Origin: RPQJ01 sp963762315 | Lineage (GTDB): Bacteria; Pseudomonadota; Gammaproteobacteria; Steroidobacterales; Steroidobacteraceae | Length of the DNA: 64,000 nt | Direction: 5' to 3' | NCBI GenBank assembly: GCA_963762315.1 | Contig: CAVXKO010000005.1 | Span: 496,001 to 560,000 of the forward strand | In this document: positions 7,615 through 16,758 of the stretch, piece after piece | Position numbering within the stretch: the stretch's first letter is position 1 | Layout: each line of letters opens with the position of its first letter | Made by a program: the position numbers and the translations under genes | Notes under the pieces: generated by a model | What the model was told of the DNA's origin: nothing | Database searches by the model: none | Seen by the model: only the letters and a program-made list of their open reading frames with translations

Positions 7615-8826
7615 ATGAACCTGACGGAAGAATTCAGACCGCTCGCGGCCCTGCGCGAGTTCCTCAAGATGGAATCCGCGGGCGGCATCGTGCTCGTCGC
7701 CGCCGGCGTGGCCGCCATGGTAACGGCCAACAGCGCGCTCGCGCCGTGGTACCACGCCCTGTTCGAGGTGCCCATCAAGATCCAGGTGGGCAGCTTCACG
7801 CTCGACAAGTCGCTGCTCATCTGGATCAACGACCTGCTGATGGCGATCTTCTTCCTGCTGGTCGGACTCGAGATCAAGCGCGAAGTCGTGATGGGCGAAC
7901 TGTCCGACGGCGCGAAGGTTGCGCTGTCGGGCATCGCGGCGATCGGCGGCATGGTCGTGCCGGCCGCCATCTATGCGTGGATCAACTGGAACGATCCGGT
8001 CGGCATCCGCGGCTGGGCGATTCCGTCGGCGACGGACATCGCGTTTGCGCTTGGCGTGCTGTCGCTGTTCGGCCCGCGCGTGCCGCTCGGCCTCAAGGTC
8101 TTCTTGATGACGCTCGCCGTGCTCGACGACTTTGGCGCCATCGTCATCATCGCGCTCTTCTATACCAGTTCGCTGTCCGTGACGGCGCTCTCGGGCGCGG
8201 GCGCGGCCCTGCTCGCGCTCTTGGCGCTGAATCGCCTCCGTGTGATGCGCATCGCGCCCTACATCCTCGTCGGCACCGTGCTGTGGATATGCGTGCTGAA
8301 GTCCGGCGTGCACGCGACGCTCGCGGGTGTCGTCACGGCGCTCTGCATCCCCGCGAAGGACCCGAAGCATCCCGAGCACGCTCCGCTCAAGGTCCTCGAG
8401 CACGCGCTGCACCCCTGGGTGGCTTTCGGCATCGTGCCGCTCTTTGCATTCGCCAATGCCGGCGTGAATCTCGCGGGCATCAGCTTGCAGGACCTTCTGC
8501 AGCCCATCCCGCTCGGCATCGCACTCGGCCTCGTCGTCGGCAAGCAGCTGGGCGTGTTGACGTTCTCGTGGCTGGCCGTGAAAGCCGGCATCGCGCGCCT
8601 GCCCAAGGGCGTCGAGTTCAAGCACGTCTACGGCGCGTCCATCCTGTGCGGCATCGGCTTCACGATGAGCCTGTTCATCGGCTCGCTCGCGTTCGAGAAC
8701 AACGCGACGGGCGAAGTGATCGTGAGCTACCGGCTGGGCATCCTCGCCGGCACGCTCGTCTCGGCGCTGGCCGGGTATCTCGTGCTGCACTTCGTGCTGC
8801 CGAAGCAGCCGACGCCGCACGCCTGA
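7615..8826 (+). CDS. nhaA: Na+/H+ antiporter NhaA
   Basis: 403-residue inner-membrane antiporter exchanging two protons for one sodium ion, used for pH and Na+ homeostasis. About eleven to twelve hydrophobic segments are evident. The ion-binding residues are visible as SATDIAFALG (Asp133 equivalent) and LAVLDDFGAIVII (Asp163/Asp164 equivalents). The N-terminal FLKMESAGGIVL is typical. It sits 42 nt after comF and may be transcribed with it. It is convergent with ubiA, with only 9 nt between the stops. Confidence 0.95.
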   Translation: MNLTEEFRPLAALREFLKMESAGGIVLVAAGVAAMVTANSALAPWYHALFEVPIKIQVGSFTLDKSLLIWINDLLMAIFFLLVGLEIKREVVMGELSDGAKVALSGIAAIGGMVVPAAIYAWINWNDPVGIRGWAIPSATDIAFALGVLSLFGPRVPLGLKVFLMTLAVLDDFGAIVIIALFYTSSLSVTALSGAGAALLALLALNRLRVMRIAPYILVGTVLWICVLKSGVHATLAGVVTALCIPAKDPKHPEHAPLKVLEHALHPWVAFGIVPLFAFANAGVNLAGISLQDLLQPIPLGIALGLVVGKQLGVLTFSWLAVKAGIARLPKGVEFKHVYGASILCGIGFTMSLFIGSLAFENNATGEVIVSYRLGILAGTLVSALAGYLVLHFVLPKQPTPHA

Positions 8827-8835
8827 CGCGATCGC

Positions 8836-9747
8836 TCAGGCGCGGAACAGGTAATCGAGCAGGATCCCGCCGAAGACCGAGAGACCGAACAGGTTGTTAT
8901 TGAGGAACGCGCGGAAGCAATCCGATGGATTGCGGCCGCGGATCAGGTACTGCTGGTAGACGGCGAGAGCCGCGGCGACGGCGAGGCTCGCCCAGTACCA
9001 GCGCCCGAGATGCGCCAGGTGCCCCACCAGTGCGAGCCCGGCCAGCGCCCCCGCCTGCAGCAGCGCGATGATGCCGCGATCCGCCCGGCCGAACAGGATG
9101 GCGGACGAGCGGATGCCGATGACGAGGTCGTCCTCGCGATCGACCATCGCGTAGATCGTGTCGTAGGCCGTCGTCCACATCACGCCCGCGACGAACAGCA
9201 CCCAGGCGATGGGCGGCAGCTCGCCCGTCTGCGCGGCAAACGCCATCGGCACGGACCAGCTGAACGCGAGCCCGAGGTACGCCTGCGGCAGCGCGAAGAA
9301 GCGCTTGAGGAACGGATAGGTGACGGCCAGCACGCCGCCGATCAGCGCCAGCACCTGCGTCGGGCGATTGAGCGGGATGAGCAGCGCGAGCGCGATGATG
9401 CCGAGCACGCCGAACAGTGCGAGCGCTTCAGCCGGCGACACCGACTGCTTCGCGAGCGGCCGGTCGGCGGTGCGGCGCACGTGCGGGTCGAACTCGCGGT
9501 CCGCGAAATCGTTCATCACGCAGCCCGCCGAGCGCATGACGAAGGTGCCGATCACGAACAGCACGAAGATCTTCTCGTCGGGATGGCCGTTGGCCGAGAT
9601 CCACAACGCCCAGAGCACGGGCCACAGCAGCAGCCAGATGCCGATGGGGCGGTCGAGCCGCATCAGGCGCATGTACTCGCGCAGCCGGCTGCGCCAGGCG
9701 GGGATTGCCGCCGGCTCGCCCTGGCCGATTTCCGTCCGGTTGCCCAT
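8836..9747 (-). CDS. ubiA: 4-hydroxybenzoate polyprenyltransferase
   Basis: Integral membrane prenyltransferase that attaches the polyprenyl chain to 4-hydroxybenzoate in ubiquinone synthesis. Both Asp-rich motifs for Mg2+-diphosphate binding are present: NDFADREFDPHVRRT and YDTIYAMVDREDDLVIG. Eight to nine membrane segments, 303 residues. No ubiC (chorismate lyase) is adjacent. Downstream of recG on the same strand, 21 nt away. Confidence 0.94.
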   Translation of the reverse strand: MGNRTEIGQGEPAAIPAWRSRLREYMRLMRLDRPIGIWLLLWPVLWALWISANGHPDEKIFVLFVIGTFVMRSAGCVMNDFADREFDPHVRRTADRPLAKQSVSPAEALALFGVLGIIALALLIPLNRPTQVLALIGGVLAVTYPFLKRFFALPQAYLGLAFSWSVPMAFAAQTGELPPIAWVLFVAGVMWTTAYDTIYAMVDREDDLVIGIRSSAILFGRADRGIIALLQAGALAGLALVGHLAHLGRWYWASLAVAAALAVYQQYLIRGRNPSDCFRAFLNNNLFGLSVFGGILLDYLFRA

Positions 9748-9768
9748 CGCGCGTGACTGCCGAATGCC

Positions 9769-11859
9769 TCAGACCTTGCGAAACCTTTCGCCCTCGCCGA
9801 CCCACCGGGCGACGAGGGGCGCTATGTTGGACTTTGGATCGCCCAGCATCAATGCCGCCGCCTTCTGGACCCCCGGCAGGAGGTCTGCGTCCCGGACCAG
9901 GTCGGCCACCTTGAGCTGCATCAGGCCCGTCTGGCGGGTGCCGAGCAGTTCGCCCGGCCCGCGCAGCTCGAGGTCGCGCCGCGCCACCTCGAAACCGTCG
10001 TTGGTGTCGCGCATGACCCCCAGCCTTTCGCGGGCGATGGGCGACAACGGGGCGTGGTACAGCAGCACGCAGGTGCTTTCGACCGAGCCGCGGCCGACGC
10101 GCCCCCGGAGCTGATGCAGCTGGGCGAGCCCCATGCGCTCCGCGTTCTCGATCACCATGAGGCTGGCGTTCGGCACGTCCACGCCCACTTCGATGACGGT
10201 CGTGGCGACGAGCAGGTCGAGCTTGCCGGCCTTGAACGACACCATGACCGCGTCCTTCTTCTTGCCGGTCATGCGGCCGTGCACGAGGCCGATGCGCACG
10301 TCGGGCAGGGCGGACGCGAGCACCGCCGCGGTTTCCTCCGCGGCCTGGTAACGCAACTCCTCGGATTCCTCGATCAGCGGGCAGACCCAGTAGGCCTGCC
10401 GGCCCGCGCGGCACGCGGCATCGATGCGCGCCACGACTTCGTCGCGCCGGTTGTCCTGTAGCACGACGGTCTTGATCGGCGTGCGTCCCGGCGGCAGCTC
10501 GTCGATCACCGACACGTCGAGATCCGCATAGGCCGTCATCGCGAGCGTGCGCGGAATCGGCGTCGCGGTCATCACGATCTGGTGCGGATAGCGGCCGTCG
10601 GCGAGCCCCTTCTCGCGCAGCTGCAGGCGCTGGTGCACGCCGAAGCGATGCTGCTCGTCCACGACGACGACGGCGAGCCGCTTGAACGCCACGCCTTCCT
10701 GGAACAGGGCGTGCGTGCCGATGGCCACCTGGATCTCGCCCGCGAGGAGGTCCTGTTCGAGCGCGGCGCGCACGCGTCCCGTGTGCCGGCCCGTGAGCAG
10801 CGCGACGCGCACGCCGAGCGGCTCGAGCCACGCATAGAAGTTGCGCGCGTGCTGCTCGGCCAGCAGCTCCGTCGGCGCCATCACCGCCGCCTGAGCGCCG
10901 TGCTCGACCGCGCGCAGTGCCGCAAGTGCCGCTACCACCGTCTTGCCCGATCCCACGTCGCCCTGCACCAGGCGCATCGTCGGATGCGCCCGCTCGAGGT
11001 CTGCCGCGATCTCATGCCATGCCCGAGCCTGCGCGCCCGTCAGCTTGAACGGCAGGTTCGCAAGGCAGCGCTCGACGAGGTCCGCGTTGCGAGGCAACGG
11101 CCAGGACGAATCGCGATCGGCGGCCTGGCGCATCAACCGCAGGCTGATCTGGTGCGCCAGCAGTTCCTCGAACGCGAGCCGCCTCTGCGCGGGATGGCGG
11201 CCTTCGTTCAGCAGCTCGAGATTCGCGTCGGGCGGCGGCCGGTGCACGTAGCGCAGCGCCGCTTCGAGCGCCGGCAGGTGCAGCGCGTCGAGCACGCCAG
11301 GCGCAATGTAATCGCGCAGCCCGCCGCCCGGCAGCATCGCGAGTGCGAGGCCGGTGAGGGAACGCAAGCGCCCCTGCTGCACGCCTTCGGTCGTCGGATA
11401 GATCGGCGTCAGCGATTCGCTCTGCGGCGCCGCGATGTCCGGCGCCACGCGACGATATTCGGGATGCACGATCTCGAGGCCGCCCGGTCCGAGGCGCGCC
11501 TCGCCGTAGCAGCGCAGCCGCGTGCCGCGCGCCAGCCCTTCCTGCTGCGAGTTCGAGAAATGAAAGAAGCGCAGCGTGATGAACCCGGAGCCGTCGGCGA
11601 GCCGCACGAGCAGTGCGCGGCGGCGCCGGAACACGATCTCGGCGAGCTGCACCTCGCCCTCGATCACCGCGCGATCGCCGTTGCGCAGCGTGCCGATCGG
11701 CACGACGCGCGTACGGTCCTCGTAGCGCAGCGGCAGGTGGAACAGCACGTCCTGCACCGTGCGGAGGCCGAGCCGCTCGGCCAGTGCGCTGGCCAGCGCG
11801 GGGCCGACGCCCCGCAAGGCGGTGACCGGCCGCTCGGCGAGCGGGGCGGCGACGGTCAC
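9769..11859 (-). CDS. recG: ATP-dependent DNA helicase RecG
   Basis: Branch-migration helicase for Holliday junctions and stalled forks. The wedge/OB domain (LRYEDRTRVVPIG) is followed by helicase motifs I (GDVGSGKT), II (VVVDEQHRFGVHQR), III (MTATPIPRTL) and VI (QLRGRVGRG). The start is set at a GTG (11859) preceded by GGGAG at a 7-nt spacing, giving 696 residues. An ATG 13 codons upstream (11898) would overlap the ridA stop and has no ribosome-binding site. Confidence 0.95.
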   Translation of the reverse strand: MTVAAPLAERPVTALRGVGPALASALAERLGLRTVQDVLFHLPLRYEDRTRVVPIGTLRNGDRAVIEGEVQLAEIVFRRRRALLVRLADGSGFITLRFFHFSNSQQEGLARGTRLRCYGEARLGPGGLEIVHPEYRRVAPDIAAPQSESLTPIYPTTEGVQQGRLRSLTGLALAMLPGGGLRDYIAPGVLDALHLPALEAALRYVHRPPPDANLELLNEGRHPAQRRLAFEELLAHQISLRLMRQAADRDSSWPLPRNADLVERCLANLPFKLTGAQARAWHEIAADLERAHPTMRLVQGDVGSGKTVVAALAALRAVEHGAQAAVMAPTELLAEQHARNFYAWLEPLGVRVALLTGRHTGRVRAALEQDLLAGEIQVAIGTHALFQEGVAFKRLAVVVVDEQHRFGVHQRLQLREKGLADGRYPHQIVMTATPIPRTLAMTAYADLDVSVIDELPPGRTPIKTVVLQDNRRDEVVARIDAACRAGRQAYWVCPLIEESEELRYQAAEETAAVLASALPDVRIGLVHGRMTGKKKDAVMVSFKAGKLDLLVATTVIEVGVDVPNASLMVIENAERMGLAQLHQLRGRVGRGSVESTCVLLYHAPLSPIARERLGVMRDTNDGFEVARRDLELRGPGELLGTRQTGLMQLKVADLVRDADLLPGVQKAAALMLGDPKSNIAPLVARWVGEGERFRKV

Positions 11860-11879
11860 CTTGCTGCTCCCGTCGTCCC

Positions 11880-12260
11880 TCAGAGCACCATGACGCAATC
11901 GATCTCGACCGCGGCGCCTCGCGGCAGCGACGCCACGCCGACCGCAGCGCGGGCCGGATAGGGCTGGCTGATGTACTCGGCCATCACCTTGTTCACCAGC
12001 GCGAAATTGCCGAGGTCCGTGAGGTACACGTTCACTTTCACCACGTTCGCGAAGGAACCCCCGGCGGCAGTCGTCACTGCCTTGAGATTCTCGAATACGC
12101 GGCGCACCTGCGCCTCGATGTCGCCCTTCACCAGTTCGCCGGTCGCGGGATCGAGCGGAATCTGGCCGGACAGGTAGACGGTGTTGCCCGCGCGCACGGC
12201 TTGCGAGTAGGTGCCGATGGCGCCCGGCGCGTGGTCGGTGTGGATGGGGGTGAAAGACAC
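11880..12260 (-). CDS. ridA: RidA family enamine/imine deaminase
   Basis: 126 residues of the RidA/YjgF/UK114 family, which hydrolyses reactive 2-aminoacrylate and related imines to ammonia and a keto acid. Hallmarks are APGAIGTYSQAV near the N-terminus, VYLSGQIPLDPATGEL, and the C-terminal PARAAVGVASLPRGAAVEID containing the catalytic Arg. It lies between spoT and recG on the same strand, a common arrangement in betaproteobacteria. The 200-bp gap to spoT is filled by heptamer repeats. Confidence 0.93.
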   Translation of the reverse strand: MSFTPIHTDHAPGAIGTYSQAVRAGNTVYLSGQIPLDPATGELVKGDIEAQVRRVFENLKAVTTAAGGSFANVVKVNVYLTDLGNFALVNKVMAEYISQPYPARAAVGVASLPRGAAVEIDCVMVL

Positions 12261-12273
12261 GGGGAGTCTCCAG

Positions 12274-12453
12274 AAGGCTATGGGCTATGGGCTATGGGCT
12301 ACAGGCTATAGGCTATAGGCTACAGGCTATAGGCTACAGGTCAGGCGCGAGAGGCTCACGGCGCACGGCTTATGGCTATAGTCCATAGCCTATAGCCCAT
12401 CGCCTATAGCCTATAGCCTATAGCCTATAGCCTGTAGCCCATAGCCTATCGCC
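12274..12453. repeat. Heptamer repeat arrays in inverted orientation
   Basis: The left array (12274-12340) has nine copies of a 7-bp unit (NRGGCTA, e.g. TAGGCTA, TGGGCTA, CAGGCTA). The right array (12371-12453) holds about eleven copies of the complementary unit (TAGCCTA type). A 30-nt non-repeat spacer separates them. Transcribed RNA or single-stranded DNA could fold into a hairpin with 65-80 bp arms. It fills the ridA-spoT gap and holds no gene. Confidence 0.9.
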
Positions 12454-12462
12454 TTCCGCTCT

Positions 12463-14616
12463 CTACGCCAGCGTCCGGATCACTTTCAGCACCTCCGGCA
12501 TCGAGCGCACGGAGCGGATCACCGCGGCGAGCTGCTTGCGGTCGTGCACCAGCAGCTCGAATATCAGGCTCGACGTGTCGACGTCGCGCTCGACGACCGA
12601 CACGCGGTCGATGTTGGTCTGCGTGCCGGCGATGGCCGACGCCACCTGCGCGAGAACGCCCATGCGGTTCGTGACCTCGACGCGGATCTCGACGTGGAAC
12701 AGCCGGTCGGTCGCGGGCTGCCACGTGACCGAGATCCACTTCTCAGGTTGCTTGCGGAACGACGCGAGGTTGCCGCAGGCCTCGCGGTGAATGACGACGC
12801 CGCGGCCGCTCGAGAGGCTCGCGAGGATCGGGTCGTTCGGGATCGGGAAGCAGCAGCGCGCGTAGGTGACGACCAGGCCTTCCGTTCCGGCGATGGCCAA
12901 CGGGCCCGCGGTGCCTTCGGCAATGCCGTCCGAGTCCGGCGGCAGCAGGCGCCGCGCGATGAACGGCGCGACGCGCTCGCCGAGGCCGATCTTCTCGTAC
13001 AGTTCTTCGCGCGTCTTGAGCCCTAGATCGACGGCCACGGTGTCGAGCGCCGATTCCGGCACCTTGCGCAGGTTGAGCGAGAACTCCTCGAGCGCCTGGT
13101 TCAGCAGGCGCTTGCCGAGCTCGGCCGCCTCGCCGCGCTTGAGGTTCTTCAGGTACTGGCGGATGGACGCGCGCGCCTTCGCCGTGACGACGAAGTTCAT
13201 CCACGCCGGGTTCGGCGTGGCGCCCTTCGCCGTGATGATCTCCACCGTCTGGCCGTTGCGCAGCGGCGTGCGCAGCGGCACCAGCCGGCGGTCCACCTTG
13301 GCGGCCACGCAGCGATTGCCGACGTCGGTGTGCACGGCGTACGCGAAGTCGACGCACGTCGCGCCCCGCGGCAGCCTGCGGATCTCGCCCTTCGGCGTGA
13401 AGATGTAGGTCTTGTCGGGGAACAGGTCGACCTTGACGCTCTCGAGGAATTCCTCCGAGTTGCCGCCCTGCTGGATCTCCACGAGCTGCTGCAGCCACTC
13501 GCGCATGCGGTCGCCCTGCTCGTCGGCGCCCGAGCCGCCACTCTTGTACTGCCAGTGCGCCGCGATTCCGCTCTCGGCGACGCGATGCATGTCCTCCGTG
13601 CGGATCTGCACTTCCACCGGCGTGCCGTTCGGCCCGAACAGGGTGGTGTGCAGCGACTGGTAGCCGTTCGCGCGCGGAATCGCGATGTAGTCCTTGAAGC
13701 GCCCGGGCATCGGCTTGTACACGCCGTGCACGATGCCGAGCGCGCGGTAGCAGGTGTCGGGCTGGTCGACGACGATGCGGAAGCCGTACACGTCCACGAT
13801 CTCGTTCAGCGAGATCTTCTTGCGCCGCATCTTCTCGTAGATGCTGTACGCGTCCTTCTCGCGGCCCTCGATGCGCACCGGGACGCCGGCTTTCTCGAGC
13901 GCTTCCTTCAGCGCGGACGCGATCCTGCCGACGAACTGCTTCTGGTTGCCCTTCGCGTGGCGCACCGCGGTCTCGATGACCTTGTAGCGCCTCGGGTACA
14001 GCGCGCGGAAGCCGAGGTCCTCGAGCTCGCGCTTGATCGAGTGCATGCCGAGGCGGTTGGCGATCGGCGCGTAGATCTCGAGCGTCTCGCGGGCGATGGT
14101 GCGGCGCTTCGCCGGCGGCATCGCGCCGAGCGTGCGCATGTTATGCGTGCGGTCGGCGAGCTTGACCATGATGACGCGGATGTCGCGCACCATGGCGAGC
14201 AGCATCTTGCGGAAGCTCTCGGCCTGGGCCTCGGCCCGGCTGCGGAACTGGATCTGGTCGAGCTTGCTGACTCCGTCGACGAGGTCGGCCACCTCGGTCC
14301 CGAAGCGTGAGGTGATTTCCTCCTTCGCGATCGCGGTGTCCTCCATGACGTCGTGGAGGATGGCGGCGATCATGGTCTCGGCGTCGAGGTGCAGGTCGGC
14401 GAGGAGGTCCGCGACCGCGACCGGGTGCGTGATGTAAGGCTCGCCCGAGCGGCGGCGCTGGCCGTCATGGGCCTTGAAGGCGAGGTCGTAGGCTTCCTGG
14501 ACCCGCTCGACGTCCTCGGGCGGCAGGTAGGTCTCGAGCTTCGAGACGAGCTGGTTGATCCCTATGGACCGTCTTCCGTAGGGCAGCAGGCTGCGCAGGG
14601 AAGACGTGACGTCCAT
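12463..14616 (-). CDS. spoT: Bifunctional (p)ppGpp synthetase/hydrolase
   Basis: 717 residues with the full long-RSH domain order. The HD hydrolase has the HDVMEDT motif (about residue 87) and VKLADRTHNMRT, so hydrolase activity should be intact. The synthetase domain has RANGYQSLHTTL. TGS begins around DKTYIFTPKGEI, and a C-terminal ACT domain follows (VEIRVEVTNRMGVLAQVASAI). It makes and degrades the alarmone (p)ppGpp in response to starvation. Cotranscribed downstream of rpoZ (18 nt gap), the classical gmk-rpoZ-spoT order. Confidence 0.96.
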   Translation of the reverse strand: MDVTSSLRSLLPYGRRSIGINQLVSKLETYLPPEDVERVQEAYDLAFKAHDGQRRRSGEPYITHPVAVADLLADLHLDAETMIAAILHDVMEDTAIAKEEITSRFGTEVADLVDGVSKLDQIQFRSRAEAQAESFRKMLLAMVRDIRVIMVKLADRTHNMRTLGAMPPAKRRTIARETLEIYAPIANRLGMHSIKRELEDLGFRALYPRRYKVIETAVRHAKGNQKQFVGRIASALKEALEKAGVPVRIEGREKDAYSIYEKMRRKKISLNEIVDVYGFRIVVDQPDTCYRALGIVHGVYKPMPGRFKDYIAIPRANGYQSLHTTLFGPNGTPVEVQIRTEDMHRVAESGIAAHWQYKSGGSGADEQGDRMREWLQQLVEIQQGGNSEEFLESVKVDLFPDKTYIFTPKGEIRRLPRGATCVDFAYAVHTDVGNRCVAAKVDRRLVPLRTPLRNGQTVEIITAKGATPNPAWMNFVVTAKARASIRQYLKNLKRGEAAELGKRLLNQALEEFSLNLRKVPESALDTVAVDLGLKTREELYEKIGLGERVAPFIARRLLPPDSDGIAEGTAGPLAIAGTEGLVVTYARCCFPIPNDPILASLSSGRGVVIHREACGNLASFRKQPEKWISVTWQPATDRLFHVEIRVEVTNRMGVLAQVASAIAGTQTNIDRVSVVERDVDTSSLIFELLVHDRKQLAAVIRSVRSMPEVLKVIRTLA

Positions 14617-14634
14617 GGGCGGGCGCGGGCGGGG

Positions 14635-14916
14635 TTAGTCTCCCAACCCGAGCTGCGGCGCGCGGAGCTCGCCCATGAATTCGGGTTCGGGCACGAATTC
14701 CTGGGGCGGAGGCAGGTCCGGCTCCTCGAGGATCTCGAGGCCGACGTGGCCCGCGGCAATCTCACGCAGCGAAAGGACTGTCGGCTTGTCGTTTTCCCAG
14801 TCGAGCGTGGGCTCGGCCCCGTTGGCCAGCTTGCGGGCGCGCTTGGAGGCGACCAGCACCAGCTGGAACAGGTTGGGAACGTTCTGCAGGCAGTCTTCGA
14901 CAGTGATGCGGGCCAT
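14635..14916 (-). CDS. rpoZ: RNA polymerase omega subunit
   Basis: Small subunit that promotes assembly of RNA polymerase and contributes to the ppGpp binding site. The start MARITVEDCLQNVPNLFQLV is canonical. LVASKRARKLANG and NDKPTVLSLREIAAGHV are the conserved core. 93 residues, with a Pro/Glu-rich C-terminal tail. Located 18 nt upstream of spoT on the same strand. The 525-bp gap to gmk upstream contains palindromic elements. Confidence 0.95.
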   Translation of the reverse strand: MARITVEDCLQNVPNLFQLVLVASKRARKLANGAEPTLDWENDKPTVLSLREIAAGHVGLEILEEPDLPPPQEFVPEPEFMGELRAPQLGLGD

Positions 14917-14963
14917 GGTTTGCGTCGTCAGTCGGGCAGGGACAAGGGGCGTGAGCATAACAC

Positions 14964-15153
14964 AGGCGCCGTGGGCGTAGCCTCCAGGCCGGTCCTGCTG
15001 CGCTCAGGCGGGTGGCCGGTGACAGGCGCCCGGCTGGGGTTCGCCCCGAGTCGCCACGGAACGCGGCTTGGTCGGGGCGAACCCCAAGCCGGACGCAGGA
15101 CCCGCCGCGCCTGAGCTGCGCCTCCTCCGTCCCGGAGGCTACGCACGGCGCAC
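14964..15153. repeat. About 190-bp imperfect palindrome between gmk and rpoZ
   Basis: Left arm segments GCGCCGTGGGCGTAGCCTCC, GCTCAGGCGGGT and GGGGTTCGCCCCGA are mirrored in order by TCGGGGCGAACCCC, ACCCGCCGCGCCTGAGC and GGAGGCTACGCACGGCGC. The whole element can fold into one long hairpin. No protein-coding signal is visible. It could be a MITE-like or REP-like element. Confidence 0.75.
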
Positions 15154-15258
15154 GCAGGGAGAACCGGATCCAGCGTCAAGCGCGGCTGCGGTAGGGGCAG
15201 CCGTGCCGGGTGTCGCACGCCGGTTCGGGCTGCATCCGGCGGACTCTGCTTGCGCCGT

Positions 15259-15286
15259 GCGAGCTTTCGGTCCTCCGAAAGCTCGC
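15259..15286. other. Perfect 12-bp hairpin in gmk-rpoZ gap
   Basis: GCGAGCTTTCGG and CCGAAAGCTCGC flank a TCCT loop. There is no T-tract on either side, so intrinsic termination is doubtful. The rest of the gap 15154-15441 shows no gene that I can support. Confidence 0.6.
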
Positions 15287-15441
15287 TCAGGCGCGTCCAT
15301 TCGAGGGGCGGGGACCGGACCGTTCGACCAAGCGGCGCCGCACCGCGCCGCGACTCGAACGTGTCTGGTCGCTGCCCCTTCAACGTCGCATCTCTGGGCG
15401 CCAGTTCTTCGCCGAGCGCTGGCGACCGGAACAGCGGCCGC

Positions 15442-16071
15442 TCAGGCCGCCGTGAGCCCAGCCGCCAACTCTGCCAGGCCCGGCCGGTCGCGCCGGGAGG
15501 CGTCGCCGTGCCCGGCCACGATGGCCTGCAGCTCCTCGAGGGCTGATTCGAAGTCGTCGTTGACCACCACGTAGTCGAACTCACGCCAGTGCGTCATGTC
15601 CGCCGCGGCATCGCTCAGCCGACGCCGGATCACGTCCTCCGCGTCCGTGCCCCGGCCTCGCAGCCGCCGCTCGAGCTCCGCGCGGGACGGCGGCAGGATG
15701 AAGATCGAGATGCAGTCCGGCATGGCGGCGCGAATCTGCGCGGCGCCCTGCCAATCGATCTCGAGGATCAGGTCCTGCCCGGCCGCCAGCGAGTCCTCGA
15801 CTTGCTTGCGCGCCGTGCCGTAGCTGTTGTCGAAGACGCGCGCGTGTTCGATGAATGCACCGGCGGCGACCATGCGCTCGAACTCTTCCTTCGCGACGAA
15901 GAAATAGTCCCTGCAGTGCACCTCGTTGGGCCGCTGCCTGCGCGTCGTGAAGGAGATCGAGAACCGAAGGCCCGGCTCGCGCTCCATCAGCGCGCGGACG
16001 AGCGACGTCTTGCCGGCGCCGGAGGGGGCGGCGATGACGAACAGGCGGCCGCGGGATCCGGAATCAATCAT
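15442..16071 (-). CDS. gmk: Guanylate kinase
   Basis: Phosphorylates GMP to GDP with ATP. The P-loop is APSGAGKTSLVRALM, and GMP-binding residues lie in SFTTRRQRPNEVHCRDYFF. 209 residues, standard length. The usual upstream neighbour yicC is instead 15 kb away, with a lipoprotein gene and an electron-transfer locus between them (see findings). Confidence 0.95.
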   Translation of the reverse strand: MIDSGSRGRLFVIAAPSGAGKTSLVRALMEREPGLRFSISFTTRRQRPNEVHCRDYFFVAKEEFERMVAAGAFIEHARVFDNSYGTARKQVEDSLAAGQDLILEIDWQGAAQIRAAMPDCISIFILPPSRAELERRLRGRGTDAEDVIRRRLSDAAADMTHWREFDYVVVNDDFESALEELQAIVAGHGDASRRDRPGLAELAAGLTAA

Positions 16072-16134
16072 GGTGGACTGCCCTGTGCGCAGGCGCGAAT
16101 GCCGCCCGTCGTGTCTTCCGCGCAGTTTAACCGG

Positions 16135-16732
16135 TCAGTGTCCCGCCGGGCTCCCGTGCAGAAACTCCTCGATGGAGCTGCGCTGGTCCGTCCAGAGCTC
16201 GTAGCGTTCGGCGAGGCCATCGCGGGTCGCCACGACACTCAGTTCCTGCGCCCGAACCAGGAACTGCAGCACTTCGCGAGTGGTGACCGAGACGAGCGGA
16301 ACCGCTGCGTGGGCGGGTGGCGGGAAGGGCGCCTCCCCGAACCCAAGCGAGCGCAGCGGCGCGCCGGCCGGCGTGAGCGGGATCTGCCGGCCGTCGGCGA
16401 CGATTTCGAACTGCGCGGGTTTCTCCGCGGCGACAGGCTTGTCGATGGTCGACCACGCGTAGCAATAGAAGTAGAGCGCGTGCGTCCCGGCGCGATTCAC
16501 TTCGACCGGCACGACGGTGAGGTAGTCGCGCGCATTGATGGCGTACTCGGTCCGCGCCCGCGCAAACACAAACCCACCGTTCGAGGCCGTGACCGTCGCC
16601 GCCGAGACTTCGTCGAGGTACTGGCGAGGCGCGGTCTCGTCCGTGGTCGCGCACGATGACAGCAGGGCGCAGGCGCAGAGCAGCGGCGGACACCCTGGCG
16701 GCGCGCGATCTTCTGGGTCGGGCAGGTTGCAT
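16135..16732 (-). CDS. Putative lipoprotein A, frameshifted near N-terminus
   Basis: No family recognised. The protein starts MQPARPRRSRAAR, then a one-base shift near 16690 is needed to enter the frame LLCACALLSSC, a good lipobox. The mature part has YAINARDYLTVVPVEVNR, YCYAWSTIDKP and ADGRQIPLTP, and ends in a helical ERYELWTDQRSSIEEFL. It is a clear paralogue of lipoprotein B (30651-31241), which shares the motifs ARxFLTxxPVEINR, WSTLDK, DADGRQI and SEAP. It lies 26 nt after the beta-barrel gene and 63 nt before gmk, all on the minus strand. A lipid-anchored envelope location is inferred. Confidence 0.65.
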
Positions 16733-16758
16733 CGTATGGCGGGCCGGCGAGGACTGGC

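Noticed and set aside
6715..8820. Upstream extension of the bioB frame across comF and nhaA
   Set aside because: The translation beyond the bioB ATG is Arg/His/Asp-rich shadow sequence opposite two well-supported plus-strand genes.
12274..12453. Possible CRISPR array in the heptamer repeats
   Set aside because: Units are 7 bp with no unique spacers and reverse orientation in the middle; no cas genes nearby.
14917..15441. tRNA or small RNA gene in the gmk-rpoZ gap
   Set aside because: GGGGTTCGCCCC resembles a T-arm, but no acceptor stem, anticodon arm or CCA arrangement could be built; the palindrome explains the pairing.
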